Shown here one piece after another: positions 1 to 6,958 of a DNA stretch of 13,659 nucleotides. Source of the DNA: Pseudobdellovibrionaceae bacterium (lineage in GTDB: Bacteria; Bdellovibrionota; Bdellovibrionia; Bdellovibrionales; JAMPXM01); contig CAJYOV010000659.1 of the NCBI GenBank assembly GCA_913776405.1, positions 1 to 13,659 on the forward strand, in the 5' to 3' direction. Below the pieces are notes generated by a model, which saw only the letters and a program-made list of their open reading frames with translations, was not told the DNA's origin and made no database searches. Made by a program: the position numbers and the translations under genes. Each line of letters begins with the position of its first letter. The stretch's first letter is position 1.

Positions 1-789
1 GCCTCGAACGCGTACGGCGAGTACTTCGCACGCTCGAAGAACGCGGACCGCATTGAGACTCATTACTTGCAAGCTCAGATGCAAAAGCGTCGCGGCAACC
101 AAGCGCGCGCGGCCGCATTCTTTGATCGCTATATTCGTGAAGGTGGTCGTAACTCTGCGCATGTGATCGAAGCCAATTACGAGATGGGGAAAAACGCGAA
201 ACGTTTGGGCCAAGTCACGCGGAGCCAGAACTTCTTCAAAGAAGTTATTCAGATGCAAAAGTCGGCAGGCAAGGCGAAGGAAGCGACGGTTGGCTTTGCT
301 GCTGAAGCGCGCTTTGAACTGGCTCAACCTGTGCTTCGCGACCTCGCAGCGATTCGTTTCACAAAGAATGCAAACCAGCAGGGGCAAGCGGCAAAGCAGC
401 TGCAAACTCTGCGTGAGAAATATATCTCAGAGATGAAAGCGGTTGTTCTTTACGACAACGGCCCTTGGATCGTCGCAGCGCTCGCTTCGACGGGTCAGAT
501 GTTGGATCAAGTTGCGGGTCAAATCTCGCGTGTTCCAGTGCCTTCTGGATTCGGCGAGGCGGAAGCTGCGAAGTACAAGGAGTTGATCCAAGGTCAGGTC
601 AACGGCATCCATACCGAGGCCAAAAACTCGTACAAGTCAGCAGTCGATAAATCTCAAGAGCTCGAGGTTTATACCGATTGGACTCGTATCGCACGAGAAG
701 GCCTCGCAAACCTCGATCCAGCAGCGAAAAGCCGCGATGCGGGCGAAATCATCTCAGATGCGCGTGCCGCAGATTGGATGGGATTATGA
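1..789 (+). CDS. TPR-rich periplasmic protein, GltD/AgmU-like, 3' part only
   Basis: The reading frame is open from the first base and ends with TGA at 787-789, so this is the C-terminal 262 residues of a gene that begins before the window. The visible part is almost all helical. It starts with TPR-like helix pairs (small and large hydrophobic residues alternating around YFARSKNAD, QARAAAFFDRYI and SQNFFKEVIQMQ) and continues as an Ala/Gln/Lys-rich helical tail with no membrane segment. The stop overlaps the start of the next gene, a TPR lipoprotein of the GltE family, and GltG and Agl stator homologues follow. In Myxococcus the large TPR protein GltD (AgmU) precedes gltE, so position and TPR content suggest a GltD-like protein. 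The assignment rests on context because the N terminus is missing. Confidence 0.75.
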   Translation, partial: ASNAYGEYFARSKNADRIETHYLQAQMQKRRGNQARAAAFFDRYIREGGRNSAHVIEANYEMGKNAKRLGQVTRSQNFFKEVIQMQKSAGKAKEATVGFAAEARFELAQPVLRDLAAIRFTKNANQQGQAAKQLQTLREKYISEMKAVVLYDNGPWIVAALASTGQMLDQVAGQISRVPVPSGFGEAEAAKYKELIQGQVNGIHTEAKNSYKSAVDKSQELEVYTDWTRIAREGLANLDPAAKSRDAGEIISDARAADWMGL

Positions 790-1676
790 TGAAACGACGT
801 TTGACTGCGACTCTCTCGAAGGCGGCACTCGCGTTCGCAATGGTCGGTCTCGTAGCTGGCTGTAGTTCGTCTGGCAAAAAATCTCAGAGCGCGGACTCGA
901 GTGGTACTGAAGTTGCTGATGCACCGCTCGTCGACGACGGCGCAGAGCCAGATGTTCCCTCGCTGAAAGAGGGTTCCGCTGAAAATGAACAGAGCTCGAA
1001 ACTCGATAAGAAGTACTCGTCTTTAGCCCAGGCTCTTCGCATGGGGAAGTCAAAGCTTGTTACGGAACAAGCCGCGAAAATTCTCGGTGCGAATTCAAAC
1101 GACCCGGTTGCATTGAACGCGCTTGCGCTCGTTTACATCAAACGGGGCCAGACGGGGGCAGCAAAGCTCTTGCTGAACCGTGCGTTTGAAAAGAATCCGC
1201 CAAACGCGGCTCTCTTTAACAACCTCGGCGTTGTCCTGATGCAAGAAGACGATCTTCCGGGCGCGATTGCGAATTTCAAAAAGGCGCTCAAGCAGAATCC
1301 ATCGCATCAGCAAGCTTTGGGCAATCTGGGCTCGGTGTACATGAAAGGCGGCGATGTCACGCGCGCACTTCCGCTTCTTGAGCAGTCTTATAAAGCGAAT
1401 CGCAACAACGCCGGTATCGCGAACAACTATGCCGTCGCCCTTCGTCAGTCGGGGGATCTAGCGGGTGCTAGCAAACTCTATGAGGACCTGATCAAAGCAA
1501 ACTCGAAAGACGTCGCGGCCCACATGAATCTCGCGATTCTGTTCATCGATTTCATGAACAAGCCTAAAGACGGTCTCACCCTTGTTTACAAAATCAAATT
1601 CCTCGAGACTGAAAAGAAAGACGTCCTGGCGAGAGCGAATGCTTTGGAAAAGAAAGCAAAGGCTGCGCTACAATGA
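786..1676 (+). CDS. gltE: Gliding motility TPR lipoprotein GltE/AglT
   Basis: A 296-residue exported lipoprotein. Residues 1-26 form a lipoprotein signal peptide: positive MMKRR, a hydrophobic core, then the lipobox VAGC with Cys26 as the acylation site. Residues 27-75 are a Ser/Asp/Glu-rich linker. From about residue 76 to 260 there are five or six TPR units, for example NPPNAALFNNLGVVLMQ and NPSHQQALGNLGSVYMK, with the usual W/L-G-Y-A-P spacing. Lys/Ala helices close the protein. The absence of Asp at +2 after Cys26 suggests outer-membrane sorting. The start is chosen so that the signal peptide begins the protein. ATG codons at 786 and 789 are both possible, and the first overlaps the upstream TGA. 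An in-frame ATG at 678 would bury the signal peptide and is rejected. In Myxococcus GltE (AglT) belongs to the gliding machine and works with GltD and GltF, and the same order is seen here. Confidence 0.85.
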   Translation: MMKRRLTATLSKAALAFAMVGLVAGCSSSGKKSQSADSSGTEVADAPLVDDGAEPDVPSLKEGSAENEQSSKLDKKYSSLAQALRMGKSKLVTEQAAKILGANSNDPVALNALALVYIKRGQTGAAKLLLNRAFEKNPPNAALFNNLGVVLMQEDDLPGAIANFKKALKQNPSHQQALGNLGSVYMKGGDVTRALPLLEQSYKANRNNAGIANNYAVALRQSGDLAGASKLYEDLIKANSKDVAAHMNLAILFIDFMNKPKDGLTLVYKIKFLETEKKDVLARANALEKKAKAALQ

Positions 1677-1710
1677 TGATTCAAGTTCAGTCATTACCGG
1701 GATTTGCATC

Positions 1711-1715
1711 GAAGG
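1711..1715 (+). promoter_or_regulatory. Ribosome binding site deciding the start of the small exported protein
   Basis: GAAGG lies eight bases before ATG 1724. It favours this start over ATG 1673, which has only a weak AAAGG ten bases upstream and would give an unusual N-terminal extension ahead of the signal peptide. Confidence 0.5.
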
Positions 1716-1723
1716 CTCCAACT

Positions 1724-2047
1724 ATGACGCGTGTACTGAAACCTCTGGCACTTGCAGTCTTTATGCTGTTCCTGACTTCGTCGTTTGCGTTCGCGCAACA
1801 AGAGGCGAAGAAGCCAGCACCAGCGGCTCAGTCGAAAGGCGAGCCGAAGAAGACAACGGTCAACTTTGAGGACCAATTGATCGAAGGTCAGACTCAGAAG
1901 CCAGAACTTTTCTATCTCCTGCAACAACGAAATACGAACTTCAAACGTCTGATCAAGCTCCGCGAGAACTTCCTGCCGGAGATGCGTAAGACAGCTGAAG
2001 ACTTTAGTCGCTCGACGCACGAATCAACACCTGCGGCGTCGAAGTGA
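1724..2047 (+). CDS. Small exported protein at the gltF position
   Basis: A 107-residue protein with a clear Sec signal peptide: MTRVLK, a hydrophobic stretch from residue 8 to 21, then AFA before QQ, with predicted cleavage after residue 24. The mature part has an Ala/Pro/Lys linker and one conserved-looking helical block (VNFEDQLIEGQTQKPELF, then YLLQQRNTNFKRLIKLRENF). No enzyme motif is visible. An earlier in-frame ATG at 1673 overlaps the gltE stop in an ATGATG junction and would add 17 residues before the signal peptide. I prefer 1724 because GAAGG at 1711-1715 lies eight bases ahead of it and the signal peptide then starts properly. By order it matches gltF, the small periplasmic member of the Myxococcus GltDEF group. 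The sequence alone does not prove this. Confidence 0.75.
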   Translation: MTRVLKPLALAVFMLFLTSSFAFAQQEAKKPAPAAQSKGEPKKTTVNFEDQLIEGQTQKPELFYLLQQRNTNFKRLIKLRENFLPEMRKTAEDFSRSTHESTPAASK

Positions 2048-2050
2048 GGA
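2046..2050 (+). promoter_or_regulatory. Ribosome binding site for the TTG start of gltG, overlapping the upstream stop
   Basis: GAGGA shares bases with the TGA stop at 2045-2047 of the preceding gene and sits seven bases before the TTG at 2058. There is no ATG or GTG nearby that would include the FHA domain. The arrangement points to coupled translation with a deliberately weak start codon. Confidence 0.6.
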
Positions 2051-2057
2051 ATAGACC

Positions 2058-4274
2058 TTGAAAAAGCCCGTCGTTCTCCGAATTTTCAAAGGTGATCAAC
2101 TTCTCGGTGTGAAGCAATTCACCGATTCCCAAATCGTGATCGGCCAACCCGGCGAAACGCAAGTTTCGCTCGAAGGCGACCGCGTCTCTCTGATTCACGC
2201 CGCTATTGAAGAGCGTGACTCAGGCTATTTCATTTGCGATCTCGGATCTGAAACGGGCACGGTAAAGAACGGCGAGACAGTTCTCGATGCGCCGCTCGAA
2301 TCCGGCGACTTGATTCAAATCGGCGACTACCGCATCGAATTCTTCATCGGCGTCCCGAAGCCGAAAGCAGCGCCTGGTGCTACTGTAGAGGCATCGAAGC
2401 CGACGCCGGCTCCGACTCCAGCTCCGGAAGTAAAAGCCGAAGCGCCAAAACCTGCGCCAACTCCTGTTGCTGAAGCAAAAAAAGAAGCGGCGCCCACAGC
2501 TCATAAAGAAACGCCGAAAGAAGAGAAGTTGTTTGAGGGCGTGAAAGCGCCTCGCAACCCTGAAAAGGATAATCGCCCTCTTCGTACGGTAACGACACCG
2601 GTAGCAGCACCTGTTGTCCCGTCACTTCCGCAAGATCCGATTCCGTCTCCAGAAATCACGGCGCCAGCGGCGGCGGGTTTCTCGATGGCGGGGCCACGCG
2701 CGCGTCAGGCCACACGCAAATCGGGTTCGTCGTCACACTCGAAGAAGAAAAAGACGTTCGCGCCACCGAGCAAATACAAAGACGTTCGCGACTACGTAAA
2801 GCCATCTAAGGGAACGGTCGTCGAGATCCTCGTTGCTTGGCGTGAGCGCGTGATTGCGACTCGCCACTTCTCGCAAAACCAAGTCGTCACGATCGGTTCG
2901 CATCCAGACAGCGATATCGTTTTGCCGATTCTCTCATCTCGGCTTCGTAAGATCCCACTCGTGAACATCCAAGGCATGGCGAAGGTTCTCGTCACGCCTG
3001 AGATGACGGGTGAGTTGGTCAAGGGTCAAACCGCATCGAGCTTCGTTGAACTCCTTCGTCAAAACAAAATGCTGAAAGAGGGCGCATCGTACGCGATCGC
3101 GCTCGAGCAAGGCGAAATGGTTCGCCTCGACATGAGCGATCAGATCTCGGTCATCGTCCGTTACACTTCAGATTCGCCGAAACCTTTGGTTGCGCCGATT
3201 CTCGATCTTACGACTTCTGAAATAGCGGGCGTTATCTTGGCAGGTGTGTTGATCGCGATCTTGCGTTTGTACACATTCTTGTACACGCCACCGACGCCAC
3301 TTGCTCCAGAAGAAGGTCCAGAACCGCAGCGCGTAGCCGTGATCATCACGCCGCCAACTCCGCCGCCGGTGACACCTCCGCAACCGAAAGCGACACCAGA
3401 GCCGACACCGGTTGCAACTCCGCCGCCACAAATCGTCCGTGCAACACCAGCTCCGACAAAACAGCCGGATCCAAAACCGATTGCGAAGTCAGAGCCAAAG
3501 GCGTCGACGAACCTCACAACGAAAAACGATCCGGGTAAATCTGCGAACGCAGCTCCAAATCGCAATAAAGGTCCGCGTGCTTTGACGTCGCCGAAACAGG
3601 GCGGCTCAATCAAGACGACGAACTCGCCGGCAGCGCAAGCACAAGCCAAAGTGAAAGACGTCTCGAAGACAGGCCTCTTCTCGACATTCGGCGCTGGCGC
3701 CAATGATCGCACGGATCAATCGCACTCAGGCGCCGGTGAACTCGCAGGTCTTGCAGACGCAGCGACGGGCAAAACGGGCATGAACGAAAACCGTGCCGGC
3801 AACGGTCTCGGCACCGCAACAAAAGATACCGGCGCCGGTGGAACTGGCAAAGCGATCACAGGCATTCAAGGCGGGATCGGTACAAGCGGCCGCGGATCCG
3901 GCGTTTCCGGTTACGGAACAGGCGGTCTTGGCAACAAGGCTGGGACAAGAATCACGACAGGTGGTGCGGGTGAATCGTTCTCTGGCACAATCGATCGCGA
4001 AGCGATTCGCCGGGTCATTAAGGCCAACGAGAAAACGATTCGTACGTGTTACGAACGTCAGTTGAACCGAAACCCAGATCTCTTCGGTAAATTGGTTCTC
4101 GGTTGGGACATCGCTGACGGCGGCCGTGTGTCGGGCGTTCGTGTTGTCTCGAACGAACTCGGTAACGCCGAAGTGGCAAACTGTATTTTGGATCGTCTGA
4201 AGACTTGGAAGTTCCCGGATCCGCCGTCAGGGCAGGTCGTCGAAGTAGCTTATCCATTCTTCTTCTCGAACTAA
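2058..4274 (+). CDS. gltG: GltG/PglI-like FHA and TonB-like inner-membrane motility protein
   Basis: A 738-residue protein starting with TTG. Residues 5-97 form an FHA domain with the phosphothreonine-site pattern: Ser44, His47, then GSETGT at 63-68 and Asn71-Gly72. Residues 100-250 are a Pro/Ala/Lys linker ending in a basic patch. Residues 252-370 look like a second, degenerate FHA-type beta domain (VVTIGSHPDSDIVLP). One membrane segment spans about 386-409. A Pro-rich stretch at 410-475 and a Gly-rich stretch at about 545-640 follow. The end, about 645-738, is the AgmX/PglI-type C-terminal domain found in myxobacterial envelope proteins, with Cys664 (RTCYERQL) and Cys709 (NCILDRLKTW) able to form a disulphide. 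Cytoplasmic FHA modules, one membrane helix and a TonB-like periplasmic tail fit a force-transmitting partner of the stators encoded next. PglI (GltG) has this layout in Myxococcus. Confidence 0.88.
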   Translation: MKKPVVLRIFKGDQLLGVKQFTDSQIVIGQPGETQVSLEGDRVSLIHAAIEERDSGYFICDLGSETGTVKNGETVLDAPLESGDLIQIGDYRIEFFIGVPKPKAAPGATVEASKPTPAPTPAPEVKAEAPKPAPTPVAEAKKEAAPTAHKETPKEEKLFEGVKAPRNPEKDNRPLRTVTTPVAAPVVPSLPQDPIPSPEITAPAAAGFSMAGPRARQATRKSGSSSHSKKKKTFAPPSKYKDVRDYVKPSKGTVVEILVAWRERVIATRHFSQNQVVTIGSHPDSDIVLPILSSRLRKIPLVNIQGMAKVLVTPEMTGELVKGQTASSFVELLRQNKMLKEGASYAIALEQGEMVRLDMSDQISVIVRYTSDSPKPLVAPILDLTTSEIAGVILAGVLIAILRLYTFLYTPPTPLAPEEGPEPQRVAVIITPPTPPPVTPPQPKATPEPTPVATPPPQIVRATPAPTKQPDPKPIAKSEPKASTNLTTKNDPGKSANAAPNRNKGPRALTSPKQGGSIKTTNSPAAQAQAKVKDVSKTGLFSTFGAGANDRTDQSHSGAGELAGLADAATGKTGMNENRAGNGLGTATKDTGAGGTGKAITGIQGGIGTSGRGSGVSGYGTGGLGNKAGTRITTGGAGESFSGTIDREAIRRVIKANEKTIRTCYERQLNRNPDLFGKLVLGWDIADGGRVSGVRVVSNELGNAEVANCILDRLKTWKFPDPPSGQVVEVAYPFFFSN

Positions 4275-4279
4275 CGTTT

Positions 4280-4329
4280 GGTCGTGCGCCGCACGACCGG
4301 CGCTAAGCGCCACCTAAAAAGTGGTTTTT
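4280..4329 (+). terminator. Tandem hairpins with T-run between gltG and aglR (attenuator or partial terminator)
   Basis: Six bases after the gltG stop lies a perfect 8-bp stem, GGTCGTGC with GCACGACC (4280-4298, loop GCC). It is followed at once by a 5-bp stem, GGCGC-TAA-GCGCC (4299-4311), then CCAC/GTGG around an A-run (4310-4324) and five T (4325-4329). The strong stems are not directly followed by the T-run, so full termination is uncertain. Partial termination, or protection and processing of the mRNA, would set different levels for gltG and the stator genes. Downstream, a TTGAAC (4333-4338) and a GAATTT (4355-4360) 16 bases apart could be a weak promoter. Confidence 0.45.
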
Positions 4330-4367
4330 GAATTGAACGTGTTTTTGAATTTCAGAATTTTGAACCC

Positions 4368-4374
4368 AGGGGGA
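4368..4374 (+). promoter_or_regulatory. Very strong ribosome binding site of aglR
   Basis: AGGGGGA lies eight bases before the GTG at 4383. It is the longest purine-rich anti-Shine-Dalgarno match in the operon and decides the GTG start. It fits a need for more copies of the stator than of the upstream subunits. Confidence 0.65.
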
Positions 4375-4382
4375 TTTTCAAC

Positions 4383-5057
4383 GTGGAACCGCAAGCAGCA
4401 GTAGCAGTAGCTGATAACTCGAATTTTATCGTTCACGCATTTAAGGTCGGTGGACCGGCGATGTACGTCATCGCTTTGATCGGAATTCTCACTTTGATTT
4501 TGATCATTGAGCGTTTCGTGACTTTGCGTTCTTTAACTGTGAACAAAGCAGATTTCAACGAGCACTTGTTCGGTATGATCCTTCGCGGTGACGTTCGCCA
4601 AGCGATCACTTACTGCGACTCTAAGCCGACTCCACTTACAACAACTCTCAAGGCGGGCCTCGTTCAAGTCATGAACCACCGCCCTGACGAAGAAGTTCAA
4701 GTTGCGATGGATGCAGCCGTTCTTCGCGATACACCACGCGTAGAAGGTTGGTCGTCGTTTCTCGCGGTTTTCGGTAACGTAGCGACCCTTGTCGGTCTCG
4801 TCGGTACGATCCTTGGTATGATCAAATCCTTCCAAGGTGTCGCGCAAGCGGGTGCCGCTGAAAAAGCAGCTCTTCTCTCAGAAGGTATCTCGGAAGCCCT
4901 TCACTGTACGGCGTTCGGTCTTATCGTCGCGATCCTTGCGATCACGATGTACGGTTACTTCCAGTTGCGTATCAGCCGCATCATGAACGATGTCGTTGAG
5001 AGCAGCATGAGCATGATGAACCTCGTCGTAGCAAACCGCGATAAAGTAAAAGAATAA
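4383..5057 (+). CDS. aglR: TolQ/ExbB/MotA-family proton-channel stator, AglR-like
   Basis: A 224-residue inner-membrane protein. Three membrane helices are visible: about 24-45 (GGPAMYVIALIGILTLILII), about 126-150 (AVFGNVATLVGLVGTILGMI) and about 168-195 (GISEALHCTAFGLIVAILAI). The last two carry the family signatures, including the TM2 Thr136 region and Thr176 in the GISEAL..TAFGL motif, which lines the proton path in ExbB and TolQ. In this family a pentamer surrounds a dimer of ExbD/TolR subunits. Two ExbD-type genes follow directly, 18 and then 6 bases apart, as in the Myxococcus aglRQS set that powers gliding. A general Tol or Exb role is less likely because GltE/GltG homologues lie upstream and no tolA, tolB or pal is seen. 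The start is GTG with an exceptional ribosome binding site. Confidence 0.85.
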   Translation: MEPQAAVAVADNSNFIVHAFKVGGPAMYVIALIGILTLILIIERFVTLRSLTVNKADFNEHLFGMILRGDVRQAITYCDSKPTPLTTTLKAGLVQVMNHRPDEEVQVAMDAAVLRDTPRVEGWSSFLAVFGNVATLVGLVGTILGMIKSFQGVAQAGAAEKAALLSEGISEALHCTAFGLIVAILAITMYGYFQLRISRIMNDVVESSMSMMNLVVANRDKVKE

Positions 5058-5075
5058 GATAAGGCAGGTCGAGCC

Positions 5076-5552
5076 ATGGCTCAGGTTGAAGATAAAGGCG
5101 GGGGCCGAAGCCCCAACATCGAATTAAACTTAGTCCCGATCATCGACTTGATGTCCGTGTTGATCACGTTCCTCTTGATCACGGCGGTTTGGACTCAAGT
5201 ATCGATGATTCAGCTGGGCTCGAGCATCTACGGTCGCAAGACGGAGCAAAATCAAGAGATTCCGCCGCCGCCACCTCAAGCCGATATCCCCCTTCGGGTT
5301 GACGTGAAAGAGACGGGCTTCCGTATCGTGATCGGGTCTGAGACGCAGCAAATCGGTAAGACAGCCGAAGGATATAATTACCCGGAGCTGATGACTCGAT
5401 TGAAAGCGATCAAAGAAAAGTATCCCGACAAGAATGACGGCGTGATCACTGTCGACGAGTCTCTCGCCTACGAGAACTTGATCACGGGCATGGACACGAT
5501 GATTCAAAGCGGTTTCGCGACGATTTCAGTCTCGACCGCGGAAATGGAATAA
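5076..5552 (+). CDS. ExbD/TolR-family stator subunit, AglQ-like
   Basis: A 158-residue protein with a short cytoplasmic N terminus, one membrane helix (about 18-39) and a periplasmic domain. The helix carries the essential proton-binding aspartate of the family, Asp24, in NLVPIIDLMSVLITFLL. A Pro run (IPPPPPQ, about residue 66-72) links it to a small alpha/beta domain (about 75-155) of ExbD type. The gene starts at ATG 5076, with AAGGCAGG just upstream, 18 bases after the aglR stop. By order it is the counterpart of AglQ, which with AglS forms the TolR-like pair of the gliding motor. AglQ and AglS cannot be told apart here by sequence alone, so no symbol is given. Confidence 0.82.
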   Translation: MAQVEDKGGGRSPNIELNLVPIIDLMSVLITFLLITAVWTQVSMIQLGSSIYGRKTEQNQEIPPPPPQADIPLRVDVKETGFRIVIGSETQQIGKTAEGYNYPELMTRLKAIKEKYPDKNDGVITVDESLAYENLITGMDTMIQSGFATISVSTAEME

Positions 5553-5558
5553 AGCCAC

Positions 5559-6143
5559 ATGGCTATCTACGCACCTGGAAGAAGAGATCGCCATAATCGC
5601 CCTTTGCGTGGTCGCGGGCGGAGTGTCGTTGCCATGCTGTCTCTGACAGCGATGGTCGACATGTTCACGGTCGTTGCGGTCTTCCTCCTTCAGAATTATC
5701 AAACGACGGGTGAAGTGATCGAGCTGAGCGAAAACGTATCGCTTCCGAAAGCGCACGCTGTTCGCGAATTGAAGCCCGCTCACGTTGTTGTCGTGTCTCA
5801 CGACAACATCATTCTCGATAAGGACATCGTCGCTTCTTTCGCTTCAGTGAAAGAGCAACAGGACTGGCGAATCGAACCGTTGGCTCAGAAGCTGACAGAG
5901 AAATTCAAAGAGTCGGCTGATAAACGCCAGGCGCTTGCGGGGCGTATTCAGAAAGCGGTCGACGAGACTCGGGCGGCACCTTCACCTGCCGACGATCCTG
6001 CAAATGACCGTCGCGTGACAGTTCAGGCGGACAAGTCGGTTGATTTCCTTACGGTGAAAAAAGTCATGCTGACTCTTACTGAAGTTGGCGCGTCTGAAAT
6101 TAACTTCGCCGTCATCAAAGTTGACGACAAGTCGACTCAATAG
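5559..6143 (+). CDS. ExbD/TolR-family stator subunit, AglS-like
   Basis: A 194-residue protein with a very basic cytoplasmic N terminus (residues 7-21 are rich in Arg), one membrane helix (about 23-47) and a long periplasmic part. The helix holds Asp34 in LSLTAMVDMFTVVAVF, matching the ExbD motif L-x-L-T-x-x-V-D. The periplasmic region has a charged helical insert (about 105-145) absent from the first ExbD-type protein, then an ExbD-like strand-helix end (VTVQADKSVDFLTVKKVML). It begins six bases after the preceding stop, with only a weak ribosome binding site, which suggests translational coupling. Two unlike ExbD subunits after one ExbB-type gene repeats the Myxococcus aglRQS pattern. Confidence 0.82.
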   Translation: MAIYAPGRRDRHNRPLRGRGRSVVAMLSLTAMVDMFTVVAVFLLQNYQTTGEVIELSENVSLPKAHAVRELKPAHVVVVSHDNIILDKDIVASFASVKEQQDWRIEPLAQKLTEKFKESADKRQALAGRIQKAVDETRAAPSPADDPANDRRVTVQADKSVDFLTVKKVMLTLTEVGASEINFAVIKVDDKSTQ

Positions 6144-6170
6144 CCGAACACGCAAAACGATCAAAAATGA

Positions 6171-6210
6171 AAACGCGCTTTGGAACATTCCAGAGCGCGT
6201 TTGTTTTTTT
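6171..6210 (+). terminator. Intrinsic terminator of the gliding operon, probably bidirectional
   Basis: AAACGCGCT at 6171-6179 pairs perfectly with AGCGCGTTT at 6194-6202. TGGA/TCCA extends the stem through a T-G wobble, and GTTTTTTT follows at 6203-6210. On the minus strand the same stem is followed by TTTTCATTTTT, so it can also end the convergent GYF_2/PilZ gene transcript. Confidence 0.92.
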
Positions 6211-6238
6211 CGAATCTCGTTGCGACTAAAAACGCGAA

Positions 6239-6958
6239 TTAAGCGGCTTGTTCCGCTTCATTGAGGTCGGAATTGAATTTCTTTACGTAGTCGATAATTA
6301 CCGACTGAGTTTCTGCATGAACGGTCTCGAAGCGGATCCCCGCGTAACCGTTTGCAGTGACGTATGCAATCTGACCTTTGAGATGCAAGTTCGTTGGAAT
6401 CTCGCCGCTCTTGACGAGAAGGGAGATCGAATCGCCTGCACGAAGGTCGTGTCGGCCAGTCACACCCATCCCAGCGACGCTAATCGATGCCGCTCGCAAG
6501 ACAAAGCCTTGCGGATCATCGTTCGAGCGCGTCACAGCGACAGTTCCCATCAAAGGAGCGCGCTCGTTCTCCCGGCGGCTCAAGCCTAACAGCTCCATCA
6601 CTTCACTGAGCTCAAAGATGCTTGTCCACTTTTCCATTCCGACCGCCCAGAGGCGCACGTTGGCAAGTGTGGAAGCTGTCTTTAGATTTTCGATGAGTTC
6701 TTTCTCAGTCAGCGGGCCGAGCGGCGATTTGCCAGCGTCTACGTACCAAACAGGCTTTGAGGCGCGATCGAGAGCCGTCTGAATAATAGAGTCGAGCTGT
6801 GTCGCCCAAGCGGCTACCGGGATCCATTCCCGTTGACCTTTCCACCAGATATAGCTCGCCGTCGTCAGTTCACCTGCCGACATTTTACTGCGAACCGCTT
6901 CAGTATCGAAGGGACCGGAAACGACATCGTTCGAATAGATAAACCAAGCATGCGCCAT
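6239..6958 (-). CDS. Double GYF_2 domain protein with C-terminal PilZ domain
   Basis: A 239-residue soluble protein without signal peptide or membrane segment. Residues 5-50 and 70-115 are two GYF_2-type modules, each with an early aromatic (WFIY, WYV), a Gly-Pro (15-16, 81-82) and late Trp residues (W38, W39 and W45; W104 and W111). Residues 128-226 fit PilZ. The RxxxR motif is present as Arg129-ENE-Arg133. The second motif reads SISVAG (158-163), with Ser where Asp or Asn is usual. GIRFE and a final VIIDYV helix close the fold. PilZ domains bind cyclic-di-GMP through these two motifs, and GYF domains usually bind proline-rich peptides. The gene converges on the gliding operon, whose GltG homologue has long Pro-rich linkers, so a role in c-di-GMP control of gliding is an attractive inference. 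The ATG has no clear ribosome binding site. Confidence 0.82.
   Translation of the reverse strand: MAHAWFIYSNDVVSGPFDTEAVRSKMSAGELTTASYIWWKGQREWIPVAAWATQLDSIIQTALDRASKPVWYVDAGKSPLGPLTEKELIENLKTASTLANVRLWAVGMEKWTSIFELSEVMELLGLSRRENERAPLMGTVAVTRSNDDPQGFVLRAASISVAGMGVTGRHDLRAGDSISLLVKSGEIPTNLHLKGQIAYVTANGYAGIRFETVHAETQSVIIDYVKKFNSDLNEAEQAA

Noticed and set aside
678..785. Upstream in-frame ATG that would lengthen the GltE-like lipoprotein by 36 residues
   Set aside because: It would place the lipoprotein signal peptide internally and overlap the preceding gene by over 100 bases; the ATG at 786 or 789 gives a proper signal peptide.
1746..1755. TGGCAC next to TTGC, resembling a sigma-54 promoter
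   Set aside because: The GG and GC elements are five bases apart instead of ten, and the site lies inside a signal peptide coding sequence.
3161..3712. Minus-strand open frame of 183 codons inside gltG
   Set aside because: It mirrors the Pro- and Gly-rich linkers of gltG, whose repetitive codons suppress stops on the opposite strand.
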